Shown one piece after another: positions 10,174 to 20,490 of a stretch of 64,000 nt of DNA. The notes beneath the pieces are model-generated. The model did no database searches and was not told the origin of the DNA. It saw nothing but the letters and a program-made list of their open reading frames with translations. This DNA comes from Tessaracoccus caeni (GTDB taxonomy: Bacteria > Actinomycetota > Actinomycetes > Propionibacteriales > Propionibacteriaceae): positions 62,001-126,000 of the forward strand of contig NZ_JARGDO010000008.1 of assembly GCF_029211185.1 (NCBI RefSeq). The letters run 5' to 3'. Position 1 is the first letter of the stretch. The number at the start of each line of letters is the position of its first letter. The position numbers were made by a program, and so were the translations under genes.

Positions 10174-11466
10174 TCAGGCGGTGATGCGTTCGCGGACGAG
10201 CGGGGCGGAGGACGGGGGTTCGTCGCCGATCTCCCAGGCGCCTTCCACCGACTCCAAAGCCCGAGCGAAACGGGCCTCGTCGTCGGCCGAGAGGGTGAAC
10301 AGCGGCTGGCCTTCCGTGATGGCATCGCCGGGCTTGGCGTGCAGGTCGACGCCGGCGGCGTGCACCACGAGGTCTTCGGCGCGGGCGCGGCCGGCGCCCA
10401 GACGCCAGGCGGCGACGCCGAAGGGCAGCGCCTCCATACGGGTGACGTAGCCGGAGCGCGGAGCCAGCACGGTGTGTGTCTCGCGTGCCACCGGCAGGGG
10501 AGCGTCCGGGTCGCCGTCCTGGGCTCGGATCATGGCCCGCCAGATGTCCATCGCGCGGCCATCGTCGAGGGCGGCCTCCACGTCGGCGTCCGGCTTGCCG
10601 GTGAGAGCCAGCATCTCCCGGGCGAGGGCGACGGTGAGCTCGCGAATGTCCGCAGGCCCGCCGCCGGCGAGCACCTCTACCGACTCCCGCACCTCGTTGG
10701 CGTTGCCGATGGCCAACCCCAGCGGCACCGACATGTCGGTGAGGAGGGCCGTGGTGGCCACGCCGGAGTCCGTGCCGAGCGCGACCATCGTCTGCGCCAG
10801 TTCGCGGGCGCGATCCAGTTCCTTCATGAAGGCGCCGGAGCCGAACTTCACGTCGAGCACCAGCGCGCCGGTGCCCTCGGCGATCTTCTTCGACATGATC
10901 GACGACGCGATCAGCGGGATGGCCTCGACGGTGCCCGTCACGTCGCGCAGGGCATACAGCTTCTTGTCGGCAGGTGCCAGGCCGGTGCCGGCGGCGCAGA
11001 TCACCGCGCCGACATCGCCCTGCAGCTGGGTGAAGATCTCCTCGTTGCTGAGCGCGGCGCGCCAGCCGGGGATGGACTCCAGCTTGTCGAGCGTGCCACC
11101 GGTGTGGCCGAGCCCGCGGCCGGAGAGCTGCGGCACCGCCACGTCGAAGCACGCGACCAGCGGCGCCAGCGGCAGCGTGATCTTGTCACCGACGCCGCCC
11201 GTGGAGTGCTTGTCGACGGTGGGCTTGCCCAAGGCGGCAAAGCTCATCCGCTCGCCGGAGGCGATCATCGCGTCGGTGAGCACCCGGATCTCATCGCGGC
11301 TCATGCCGCGCTGGAAGACCGCCATCGCGAAGGATGCCATCTGGGCGTCGGACACGTAGCCGCGGGTATACGCGTCCACCATCCACCGCAGCGCTGCCTC
11401 GTCGACGGACTTGCCGTCGCGCTTGGCGTGGATCACGTCGACGGCGTCGAAGGGTTCGATGTTCAT
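10174..11466 (-). CDS. deoA: Thymidine phosphorylase
   Basis: A 430-residue nucleoside phosphorylase that splits thymidine or deoxyuridine into base and 2-deoxyribose 1-phosphate. Family signatures are KHSTGGVGDK (phosphate site), SGRGLGHTGGTLDKLE (the prosite motif) and LDVKFGSGAFM. It is the last gene of a minus-strand salvage locus: its ATG directly abuts the TAA of the cytidine deaminase gene, so the products work in sequence (cytidine is deaminated to uridine, then cleaved). It may accept uridine as the pyrimidine phosphorylases of Gram-positives do; this cannot be read from the sequence. Confidence 0.95.
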   Translation of the reverse strand: MNIEPFDAVDVIHAKRDGKSVDEAALRWMVDAYTRGYVSDAQMASFAMAVFQRGMSRDEIRVLTDAMIASGERMSFAALGKPTVDKHSTGGVGDKITLPLAPLVACFDVAVPQLSGRGLGHTGGTLDKLESIPGWRAALSNEEIFTQLQGDVGAVICAAGTGLAPADKKLYALRDVTGTVEAIPLIASSIMSKKIAEGTGALVLDVKFGSGAFMKELDRARELAQTMVALGTDSGVATTALLTDMSVPLGLAIGNANEVRESVEVLAGGGPADIRELTVALAREMLALTGKPDADVEAALDDGRAMDIWRAMIRAQDGDPDAPLPVARETHTVLAPRSGYVTRMEALPFGVAAWRLGAGRARAEDLVVHAAGVDLHAKPGDAITEGQPLFTLSADDEARFARALESVEGAWEIGDEPPSSAPLVRERITA

Positions 11467-11862
11467 TTAAATCGCCTCCAAATCTCGGGGACCGAATGCG
11501 TCCGGTAAGACCTCATCCATGGTGCGCACACCGGAGATGGTGAGCAGCCGCATGCCGGGAGCAGCGTGTTCGTACAGCAGTTGGCGGCAGCGCCCGCAGG
11601 GCATGATGATCTCGGCGGCGCCGTTGACGCAGCAGAACGCAGCCAGCCGTCCACCGCCACCGCGATGCAGGGCACTGACCAGCCCGCATTCCGCGCAGAG
11701 AGTCAGCCCGTAGGAGGCGTTCTCCACGTTGCAGCCCGTCACCAGGCGGCCGTCGTCGGTCAATGCCGCGGCACCCACGGGGTAATGCGAGTAGGGCACG
11801 TAGGCCGAGGCCGACGCCTCGACCGCCGCAGCCTGCAGCAGATCCCAGTCGATCTCGGCCAC
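11467..11862 (-). CDS. cdd: Cytidine deaminase
   Basis: A 131-residue homotetrameric-type cytidine deaminase converting cytidine or deoxycytidine to uridine or deoxyuridine. The zinc ligands and proton-shuttle glutamate are in CAEC (residues 56-59) and PCGRC (89-93), and NVENASYG binds the ribose. The length is that of the short bacterial form. The start is a GTG one base after the stop of the upstream permease gene, and the stop abuts deoA, so it belongs to the same transcript as the nucleoside transporter. Confidence 0.95.
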   Translation of the reverse strand: MAEIDWDLLQAAAVEASASAYVPYSHYPVGAAALTDDGRLVTGCNVENASYGLTLCAECGLVSALHRGGGGRLAAFCCVNGAAEIIMPCGRCRQLLYEHAAPGMRLLTISGVRTMDEVLPDAFGPRDLEAI

Positions 11863-11863
11863 G

Positions 11864-13147
11864 CTACTGCTTCACGTAGGCGACGCCGCTGGCCGCCGGA
11901 GGCCTGGACCTGCCGGCGAAGCCCACCACGGCGAGCACGGTGACGATGTAGGGCAGCATCGACATGAACTCGCTGGGGATGGGGGAGCCAAGGTTGCCCA
12001 GCAGGTTCTGCAGGTTGGTGGTGAAGCCGAACAGCAGGGCAGCCAGCGTCGCGCGCAGCGGGTCCCAGCCACCGAAGATCACGGCGCCCAGCGCGATAAA
12101 GCCCAGGCCGCCGGTCATCTCCTTGTCGAAGGCCCCCACCGCGCCGAGCGTGAAGTAAGCGCCGCCGATACCGGCGATGGCACCGGCCAACAGAAGATTC
12201 CAGAAGCGAGTGGGGTTCACCTTGATGCCGACGGTGTCCGCCGCCTTGGGGTGCTCGCCGCAGGCGCGGAGCCGCAGGCCCCACTTGGATCGGTAGAGCG
12301 CCCAGGTGATCACCGGCACCAGCACGTAGGCGATGTAGACGATCAAGGTCTGATTGAACAGCACGGGCCCGACCACAGGGATCTCGCTCAGCCCGGGGAT
12401 CGCCCAGCGGGGGAACCGCGGCGGAGCGTTCAAGGTTGCGCTATTGGGTGCCATGATGGCGCCGTGCAGGAAGCTGGTGAGGCCGGTGACCAGCACGTTC
12501 AGCACCACGCCGATGATCACCTGCTCCACCACGTATTTGATGGCGAACACTGCCAGCACAGCCGCCACCAGCACGCCGCCCACCACGGCACCGAGCAGGC
12601 CGGCGACATAGCTGCCGGTGACGGTGGCGACCAGAGCGCTGGTGAAGGCGGCGAGCAGGAACTGCGCCTCGATGGCGACGTTGACCACGCCCACCCGCTC
12701 GCCGATCACGCCGCCGAGGGCACCGAAGATCAGCGGCACCGACAGCGAGATCGCGCCGAACAGCAGGCCGGTGGTGGGCACCATGCCGCCGGCGGCCGAC
12801 CAGGTGAGGAAGGCGAAAACACCCACCAGACCGAAGACGATCACGATCCACAGTGGCGCGCGGCGGCGGCTCAGCGCGAACCACCATGACGCGGCGGCGA
12901 TGACCAGCATCACGACGACGCACACCAGCACCGTGGTGCCGGTCGGGATCACCAGATCAGGAACGGCCACCGATGAGGTGCGATCGGACAGCCGGAAGGT
13001 GCTCTCTCCCTGGCGGGGCCAGACGAAGGCCAGCAGGCTGGTCAGCAGCGCCACCACGGTGAACGTGAGAGGGGCCTTGAGACTCAGCGGAGGCACGACG
13101 ATCGGAGCGGCGCTCGCCGCGGGCGACGGGGCGGTCACGGTGGACAT
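11864..13147 (-). CDS. Nucleoside ABC transporter permease (second)
   Basis: A 427-residue inner-membrane permease of the BPD_transp_2 family with about ten hydrophobic segments. Typical features of nucleoside or BMP-type permeases are GERVGVVNVAIEAQF in the first half and LRACGEHPKAADTVGI, the cytoplasmic coupling loop. The ATG at 13145-13147 overlaps the stop of the other permease gene (TGATG). The two permeases plus the ATPase and BMP lipoprotein form one importer; the following cytidine deaminase and thymidine phosphorylase point to pyrimidine nucleosides as substrate. The N-terminus holds an alanine/proline-rich tail of about 20 residues before the first membrane segment. Confidence 0.9.
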   Translation of the reverse strand: MSTVTAPSPAASAAPIVVPPLSLKAPLTFTVVALLTSLLAFVWPRQGESTFRLSDRTSSVAVPDLVIPTGTTVLVCVVVMLVIAAASWWFALSRRRAPLWIVIVFGLVGVFAFLTWSAAGGMVPTTGLLFGAISLSVPLIFGALGGVIGERVGVVNVAIEAQFLLAAFTSALVATVTGSYVAGLLGAVVGGVLVAAVLAVFAIKYVVEQVIIGVVLNVLVTGLTSFLHGAIMAPNSATLNAPPRFPRWAIPGLSEIPVVGPVLFNQTLIVYIAYVLVPVITWALYRSKWGLRLRACGEHPKAADTVGIKVNPTRFWNLLLAGAIAGIGGAYFTLGAVGAFDKEMTGGLGFIALGAVIFGGWDPLRATLAALLFGFTTNLQNLLGNLGSPIPSEFMSMLPYIVTVLAVVGFAGRSRPPAASGVAYVKQ

Positions 13148-14354
13148 CACGCCTCCTTCTTCTGGCGCTTGGAGGTGCGGTTCAGGAAGAACATCGACCT
13201 GACCAGCGGGGGAGCGGCGATGAACAGCACGATGAACGACTGCACCACCAGGACGATGTCGACGGGGATACCTTGGGAGATCTGCATGGTGAAGCTGCCT
13301 GCTTTCAGCGCACCGAACAAGATGCCGGCGGCCAGCACGCCCCACGCTCGGCTGCGGCCGAGCAGTGCCACCGTGATGGCGTCGAAGCCGATGCCCGCGT
13401 CGATGTGGGAGGCGAAGCCGCTGGTGATGGTGCCGGCCATCTGGTTCACGCCCGCCAGGCCCGCCAGGGCACCGGCGAAGGCCATGGCGTAGAAGATGAT
13501 CCGCTCGACGTTGATGCCGGCGGTGCGGGCGGCATGCGGGTTCTCACCCACCGCCCGCATTCGGAAGCCGAGGGCCGAGCGTTCCATCAGCCACCACACG
13601 AAGGCCGTGGCGGCCACTGCGACGATGAAGCCCCAGTTCGTGGTGAGCGGTGCCGAGAACAGCAGCGGGAACTGCGCGCTCTCCGGCGTCGCGGGTGAGA
13701 TGGGCTGGTTGCCGCCAGGGCGCATCAGCATGCCGGGCGTGGAGAGCAGCCAGGAGATGAAGTAGTAGGCCACGAAGTTGAGCATGATGGTCAAGATCAC
13801 CTCGTGCGCGCCGGTGCGCGCCTTGAGGAAGCCCACCACGCCACCCCAGATCGCCCCGCCGAGGACGCCGGCCAGGATGGTCAGCGGCAGGTGGATCACG
13901 AAGGGCGCTTCGAAGAAGAAGGCGACGACGCCTGCCGAGGCCGCGCCGATCAGCATCTGACCGCGGCCGCCGATGTTGAACAGGCCGACCCGGAAGGCCA
14001 ACCCGACGCCGAGGCCGGCGGTGATCAGCGGCGTCGCGAAGTTGAGGGTGTCGGTGATCGGCTTGATCGCACGCACGAAGCTGTTGGCCTCGTAGTTGTA
14101 GATCGCGCCGCGGAACAGTGCCGCGTAGCCACCGGCGACCGCGTCCCAGAGCGCGGCGAAGGTATCGCCGGGCCGGCTGAAGAAGTAACCGGAGGTGCGG
14201 CGCACGTCCTCGTCGGTGAAGGCGATCAGGATGCCGCCGATCACCATCGAGACGATGATCGCCAGCACAGTGGTGAGCACCGACGAGTTGACGATCTGTT
14301 GCATCACCGAGGGCTTGGCGCGCTGGTCGGTGGCGGGGGTCTGGGTCTGCGCGG

Positions 14355-14358
<4 letters not shown>
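13147..14358 (-). CDS. Nucleoside ABC transporter permease (first)
   Basis: A 403-residue polytopic permease of the BPD_transp_2 family, paralogous to the next gene. It has the FRVGLFNIGGRGQMLIGA signature and the coupling-loop motif MRAVGENPHAARTAGI. The first membrane segment at residues 30-48 is followed by a soluble loop of about 50 residues (FTDEDVRRTSGYFF onward), a common feature of YufP/NupB-like subunits. Its ATG overlaps the ATPase stop by four bases, so translation is coupled. Substrate assignment to nucleosides comes from the neighbouring salvage genes. Confidence 0.9.
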
Positions 14359-15869
<1,511 letters not shown>

Positions 15870-15952
15870 GGGGGTTAATCTAGCGAGAAAGAGCCCCTAA
15901 CAAGGGCAATCCTGTAACAGGACTATGAAGTCTTGGCGCTTTCGGGGAAACG

Positions 15953-15987
15953 AAACGGGTGGGCACCCGAAGGATGCCCACCCGTTT
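15953..15987. terminator. Bidirectional-type hairpin between bmp and the ATPase gene
   Basis: A perfect 13-base-pair stem (15953-15965 with 15975-15987) flanked by short T/A runs lies 14 bases past the bmp stop on the minus strand. It could terminate most transcripts after the binding-protein gene and let a fraction read into the transporter genes, a common way to make more binding protein than transporter. Confidence 0.75.
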
Positions 15988-16000
15988 TACGTGTGCGGGT

Positions 16001-17152
16001 CTACGGCGAGGAGACCGACGTCGCCTCGATCGAGCCATCGATGAGGCCGGCCTTGACCGTCTCGAGCTCGCCCTTCAGCGCCGGGTCGATCTTCGAATCG
16101 AAGTCGTGGAACTCGCCCAGCAGCACGCCGCCGTTCTCCAGGGTTCCGATGTAGAGCGAGGTATCGTAGCTGCCGCTCACTGCGGAGGCGACCGCCTCGT
16201 GCACGGCGACCTCAATACCCTTCTGGATCGAGACCAGCATCAGATCGGAGACGGTGGGATCGGAGATCGCGACATCGGAGTCGACGCCGAGCAGCACGAT
16301 GTCTTCCTTCGAATCGCGGATCGCCTGGGCGGCGGACTGGTAGATCGGTCCGCCCACGGGCAGCAGCACGTCGGCGCCCTGATCGATCAGGCCCTGGGCC
16401 ACCTGCTTGGCACCATCGGTGGCCTCGAAGGAACCGGTGAACAGGCCGTCCTGCTTCGCGACGTCCCAGCCGAGCACCTGGACGTCCTTGCCCTTCTCCT
16501 TGTTGAAGTAGGCCACGCCCTGGGCGAAGCCATCCATGAAGATGGTCACCGGCGGGATCTTGCCGCCGCCGAAGGTGGCAACCTTGCCGGACTTGGAGTA
16601 CGACGCGGCCGCGTAGCCACCGAGGAAGGCGGCCCCGACCGTGTCGAAGACCATGGGTTTGATGTTGTCGGAGTCGGGCTTGCCATCGGGCGCACCCTCG
16701 GGCTCATTGTCGGCGCGGTCGTCGATGATGGCGAAGTGCACGTCGGGGTTGTTCTTGGCGAGCTCGATCGTGGGGGCGCTCAGCATGAAGCCCACCGAGA
16801 TGATCAGGTTGCAATTGTCGGCGACGAGGCCGTCCAGGTTGGCCGCGTAGTCGTTGGCGTTCTTCGACTCGGTGGTGGTGACCTTGATGCCGAACTCCGA
16901 CTCGGCCTTCTTCAGGCCGTTGTAGCCGGCCTCGTTGAAGGACTTGTCGTCGAAGCCGCCCTCGTCGGAGACCATGCAGGCCTTGAAGTCGGCATTTTCG
17001 CCACCGGGCGCGTTGGTGGCCGTGTTGGTCGCGCCAGTGGTCGAGTCGGTACCAGGATCGGCCGGCGGTGCTTCGCCGCACGACGCCAGGCCGAAGACCA
17101 GCGCGGCGGAGCCCGCCACGCTGATCAGCTTCTTACGAAGTGAAGTGGTCAA
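16001..17152 (-). CDS. BMP-family nucleoside-binding lipoprotein
   Basis: A 383-residue extracytoplasmic substrate-binding lipoprotein of the PnrA/BmpA family. The signal peptide ends in the lipobox LASC (Cys at residue 26), followed by a threonine/proline linker and a periplasmic-binding fold with KACMVSDEGGFDDKSFNEAG-like opening (here KACMVSDEGGFDDKSF), the family hallmark. It delivers nucleosides to the ABC importer encoded downstream. The start is TTG at 17150-17152, supported by GGGAGG five bases upstream; a TTG start may limit expression. It is the first gene of the uptake and salvage locus. Confidence 0.92.
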   Translation of the reverse strand: MTTSLRKKLISVAGSAALVFGLASCGEAPPADPGTDSTTGATNTATNAPGGENADFKACMVSDEGGFDDKSFNEAGYNGLKKAESEFGIKVTTTESKNANDYAANLDGLVADNCNLIISVGFMLSAPTIELAKNNPDVHFAIIDDRADNEPEGAPDGKPDSDNIKPMVFDTVGAAFLGGYAAASYSKSGKVATFGGGKIPPVTIFMDGFAQGVAYFNKEKGKDVQVLGWDVAKQDGLFTGSFEATDGAKQVAQGLIDQGADVLLPVGGPIYQSAAQAIRDSKEDIVLLGVDSDVAISDPTVSDLMLVSIQKGIEVAVHEAVASAVSGSYDTSLYIGTLENGGVLLGEFHDFDSKIDPALKGELETVKAGLIDGSIEATSVSSP

Positions 17153-17284
17153 GGTGTCCTCCCAAGTCGGATGTGGAACTCACTGCACCACTATTCCAGA
17201 AGGAAGCCTGGCTAGGCGGCTTGGCGCGGAAATGGTTACCAAGCTGCAACCTGAGAATCTGACCGAACCCCTCTTACGGTGCCC

Positions 17285-18730
17285 TTACTCGGCGGGCTTG
17301 CTCACCTCGACGCCACCGCGGGTGCGACGACGGCGACGCCGGGTGCGCGCTGCTTCGCCATCCGCACGCTCGGCGGGCGCGGGCGCGTGATCCTTCGCGC
17401 CGTGCTCCGAACGTTCCCCACCGCGGGTGCGGCGACGGCGGGCGCGGGGCTGCTCACCGTCGCGCTCGCGCTTCGGCTCGTGGTCGCGGTGATGCGAGCG
17501 GGTGCCCGGCACCCGGCCCTTCGTGCCTTCCGGGATGTTCAGGTCGGTGTAGAGGTGAGGGGAGGAGGAGTAGGTCTCGGGGATATCGCCCTTGCCCAGC
17601 TCGAGCGCCTTGTCGATCAGCTTCCAGCGCTGCACGTCCTGCCAGTCGACCAGCGTGATGGCGACGCCGCTGTTTCCGGCGCGGCCGGTGCGGCCGATGC
17701 GGTGCACGTAGGTGGCGTCGGTGTCGGGGCACTCGTTGTTGACCACGTGCGTGACGCCGGTGATGTCGATGCCGCGGGCGGCGACGTCGGTGGCGACGAG
17801 CACCTTGATGGTGCCGGCGCGGAACTTCTTGAGCGCGCGCTCGCGGGCCGCCTGGTTGAGGTCGCCGTGGATGGCAGCGGCGGCGAAACCGCGGTCGACC
17901 AGTTCGTCGCTGAGACGCTGCGCTGCGCGCTTGGTGCGGCAGAACACCATCACCTTGCCAGCGTCCTCGGCCTGCACGACGCGGGCGATGATCTCGGGCT
18001 TGTCCAGATCGTGCGCCTGGTAGATGAACTGGTCGATGTCGGGCACCGTGGCCTTGGCGTTCTCGCCCTCGGCGCGGATGTTCACCGGGCGGTTGAGAGT
18101 GGCGCGGGCCAGGGTGAGGATCGGCACCGGCATGGTGGCCGAGAACAGCATGGTCTGGCGCGACTTCGGCGTCTTCGCCAGGATCCGCTCCACGTCGGGG
18201 AGGAAGCCGAGATCGAGCATCTCGTCGGCCTCGTCGAGCACCAGCACCTGGATCTCGCTGAGATCGAGGTTGCGGCGCTGCACCAGGTCGAGCAGGCGCC
18301 CGGGCGTGCCGACAACCACGTCGACGCCGGCGGCGAGGGTGTTGATCTGCTCGTCGTAGCCGGTGCCGCCGTAGATGGTGAGCACGCGGGTGTTCAGCTT
18401 GGCGCCGGCGACGGCGAGGTCGCGTCCGACCTGCAGGGCGAGCTCGCGGGTGGGGCAGACCACCAGGCCGCGGGGCTTGCCGTGGGTGGCGGGCTCATCC
18501 TCGTTCAGCAGTTCCATGCGGTGCAGCATGGAGGTGCCGAAGGCCAGCGTCTTGCCGGTGCCGGTGCGGGCCTGGCCGATCAGGTCGGTGCCGCCGAGGG
18601 CGAGCGGGATAGCCAGCGCCTGGATGGGGAAGGGATGCACGATGCCGGCCTCGGCGAGGGCGGATGTGATGGACTCGTTGACGCCCAGGTCGGCGAAGGT
18701 CTCTTCGCTCGGGGCAAGTTGCTCGGTCAG
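17285..18730 (-). CDS. DEAD-box RNA helicase with apparent CTG start
   Basis: A 481-residue ATP-dependent RNA helicase. Motifs: Q-motif (FADLG...PFPIQ), Walker A ARTGTGKT, PTRELALQV, VGTPGRLLDL, DEAD in VLDEADEML, SAT, and HRIGRTGRAG. A basic C-terminal tail of about 70 residues rich in RRRRRTRGG repeats probably binds RNA. The frame must extend upstream to include the Q-motif phenylalanine, yet an in-frame TGA (18740-18742) lies four codons before the only candidate start, CTG at 18728-18730. GAGGT (18737-18741) is six bases from it. The nearest GTG (18638-18640) would remove the Q-motif start. It sits by DUF3107, as rhlE does in mycobacteria. Confidence 0.9.
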   Translation of the reverse strand: MTEQLAPSEETFADLGVNESITSALAEAGIVHPFPIQALAIPLALGGTDLIGQARTGTGKTLAFGTSMLHRMELLNEDEPATHGKPRGLVVCPTRELALQVGRDLAVAGAKLNTRVLTIYGGTGYDEQINTLAAGVDVVVGTPGRLLDLVQRRNLDLSEIQVLVLDEADEMLDLGFLPDVERILAKTPKSRQTMLFSATMPVPILTLARATLNRPVNIRAEGENAKATVPDIDQFIYQAHDLDKPEIIARVVQAEDAGKVMVFCRTKRAAQRLSDELVDRGFAAAAIHGDLNQAARERALKKFRAGTIKVLVATDVAARGIDITGVTHVVNNECPDTDATYVHRIGRTGRAGNSGVAITLVDWQDVQRWKLIDKALELGKGDIPETYSSSPHLYTDLNIPEGTKGRVPGTRSHHRDHEPKRERDGEQPRARRRRTRGGERSEHGAKDHAPAPAERADGEAARTRRRRRRTRGGVEVSKPAE

Positions 18731-18845
18731 GGTGTTACCTCACGATCGGGTCGGCCGGTGCGGATCACGCACTCGTGACCGACGAAGGGCAGCGCAGAGG
18801 CGCCAGCCCAGGGACATACGCGGCTCACTGTACTCCCTTTTCCGT

Positions 18846-18898
18846 GAACCGGAGAAACAGAGCCCCGAACCGGACGAACAGAGTGGTTCCGTGGAACC
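18846..18898 (-). promoter_or_regulatory. GAACC repeat cluster upstream of the helicase gene
   Basis: A 17-base direct repeat, 15 of 17 identical, occurs at 18846-18862 and 18867-18883 (spacing 21 bases), followed by a perfect inverted repeat ggttcc-gt-ggaacc (18885-18898). All four parts share GAACC. The cluster lies 115-170 bases upstream of the helicase start, in the gap after DUF3107. Confidence 0.5.
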
Positions 18899-18912
18899 GC
18901 CCACAGCGTCTC

Positions 18913-19137
18913 TCAGACGACGCCGAAGCCGACGGGACGCGCAGACGGGGCCCCCAGATCGAGATAGGCAACCTTCACGGCGGGCACCACCACACGTCGG
19001 CCCTTGGCATCGGTCAGCTCGAAGAGACCCTGCTTCTCGATCGCCGCCGCCAGGCTGGCGGTGATCTCGTCGGCCGTCGCCTCGGTCTCGATGGTGACGT
19101 CGCGGGGGACGTCGCTGATGCCGATCTTGATCTCCAT
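18913..19137 (-). CDS. DUF3107 family protein
   Basis: A 74-residue protein beginning MEIKIGISDVPRDVTIE, with a helix (ADEITASLAAAIEKQG) and a C-terminal strand pair (GRRVVVPAVKVAYLDLG). This is the full, highly conserved pattern of DUF3107, a small actinobacterial protein of unknown function (TB9.4 in M. tuberculosis). It lies beside a DEAD-box helicase and close to adnAB, as in mycobacteria. The C-terminal 15 residues are variable. No catalytic residues are evident. Confidence 0.88.
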   Translation of the reverse strand: MEIKIGISDVPRDVTIETEATADEITASLAAAIEKQGLFELTDAKGRRVVVPAVKVAYLDLGAPSARPVGFGVV

Positions 19138-19224
19138 GCGTTTCGCTTTCGTAGTCTCGCTCGCGCCGGGCGCGGGCCGGATGATGCTTCGCGGACCACT
19201 CTAGCCACTCGAAAAAGAAGCGTG

Positions 19225-19998
19225 TCAGCAGCGCACCACGACGACGGTGACGTTGTCCTTGCCACCCTGTTCGTTGGCCCACGTGACCAGGCCGTCGGCG
19301 ATCTCTGCGGGGTGGTCGTTTCGTTCTGCTACCCCGTGGAAGACGTGGGCGAGATCCTCGGGAGCGCTCGCGTAGTTCCACAAGCCGTCGGTGCAGACCA
19401 GCAGCCAACCGGCTCCATCGGGACGCAGCGTGTTCATGGTGGGTGTCACGTCGGGCGTGCCGCGACCGAGCCAGCGCAGGATCGCGTGGGCCTGGTGCGA
19501 GTTCTCGGCCTCTTCCCTGGTCATTCCCATCATCATCCGGGCGGCGGCCATCGAGTCGTCGGCGGTCAGTTGGAGCGAGGCGCCGTCGTCGCCGATCCAG
19601 TAGGCCCGCGAGTCCCCGACGTTGCCGACGATGATCGCACCGGGCGAGACGACGGCGGCGATGAGCGTGCAGGCCGACGGCTCGTCCTGGCCTGCGATCG
19701 CGAAGACGGCGTCGTTCGCGGTGGTGAATGCGGTGCCGAACTCCGGGGCTCCGGGCGGGCCTTGCTCGAGCGAGCGCGACAGGGAGGCGCCGCACGCCTC
19801 GACTGCGGCGAGGGAGGCAGCCTCTGATCCGAACGCGGTGCTCACACCGTCGGCGACGACGATCACGGCCTGCCTGGGATTCTCCCTGACCGCGAGGCTC
19901 ATCGCGTCCTGGTTCGTGCCGTGCCGCAGGCCGACGTCTGACGAGCCGGCGACCCAGGTTGCTGGGGCCAGTCGGTAGTTGTCGCGGGCACTGGTCAT
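19225..19998 (-). CDS. PP2C-family serine/threonine phosphatase
   Basis: A 257-residue soluble phosphatase. PP2C motifs with their metal-binding aspartates are present in order: DVGLRHGTNQDA, VVADGVS, VGNVGDSRAYWI, CTDGLWNY and GGKDNVTVVVV. There is no membrane segment, unlike PstP, so it is a cytosolic PP2C such as those paired with forkhead or kinase pathways. The ATG at 19998 is chosen; an upstream in-frame start at 20100 would add 34 residues of basic, non-homologous sequence. No kinase gene is nearby in the window; a GarA-like FHA protein is encoded 24 kb away. Confidence 0.88.
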   Translation of the reverse strand: MTSARDNYRLAPATWVAGSSDVGLRHGTNQDAMSLAVRENPRQAVIVVADGVSTAFGSEAASLAAVEACGASLSRSLEQGPPGAPEFGTAFTTANDAVFAIAGQDEPSACTLIAAVVSPGAIIVGNVGDSRAYWIGDDGASLQLTADDSMAAARMMMGMTREEAENSHQAHAILRWLGRGTPDVTPTMNTLRPDGAGWLLVCTDGLWNYASAPEDLAHVFHGVAERNDHPAEIADGLVTWANEQGGKDNVTVVVVRC

Positions 19999-20106
19999 CG
20001 CGGCTGCTCCGGGATCTCTCGACGGGTAGACGAAGGTGTTAGCTAGTTTTGCATGGCGAGTCCGCAGTTGAGCGGTTTCGCGTTGTATAACCCGCAGCAC
20101 CTCAGT

Positions 20107-20490
20107 TCACTGGCGGACGTCCATCGTGGCGTAACGGGAGTTGAGTAGATGCCGGTCGGCGGTGAGCAGAGTAAGTCCGTCGGTGTGCGACTGGGCGATC
20201 AGCATGGCGTCGAAAGGGTCTCCATGAGGCAGCTCGACCTGCGGCAGAGAGACGAGATGACGATGGCTGATGGCAAGCTCATCGGCGCCGACCGTCGCTA
20301 CGCCGGCGGTGAGCTGCTCCGGGCTATGCGGCAGTCTCCCCTTCGCGTGCTTCAAGGTGAGTTCCCACAGTGACACGGTGGAAATCGATGCCTTTTCGGC
20401 GGTCTCCAATGCCTCTTTCGCCTCCCTGCCCACCATCTCAGGGGCGAAAAGCAGCCAAACAAGCACGTGGGAGTCGAGCAGGAATCTCAT
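20107..20490 (-). CDS. vapC: PIN-domain toxin, VapC type
   Basis: A 127-residue PIN-domain ribonuclease. Acidic active-site residues are visible in LLDSHVLVWLL (Asp6), SLWEL (Glu about 43), DPFDAMLIAQ and LLTADRH. The sequence is of the HVLxWL subgroup of VapC, which cleaves tRNA or rRNA in studied members. Its ATG overlaps the stop of the antitoxin gene by four bases, which is the usual antitoxin-first order. The target is unknown. Confidence 0.9.
   Translation of the reverse strand: MRFLLDSHVLVWLLFAPEMVGREAKEALETAEKASISTVSLWELTLKHAKGRLPHSPEQLTAGVATVGADELAISHRHLVSLPQVELPHGDPFDAMLIAQSHTDGLTLLTADRHLLNSRYATMDVRQ

Noticed and set aside
17153-17284. Possible riboswitch in the leader of the BMP lipoprotein gene
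   Set aside because: No recognisable riboswitch core or strong paired stems were found, only a good ribosome binding site.
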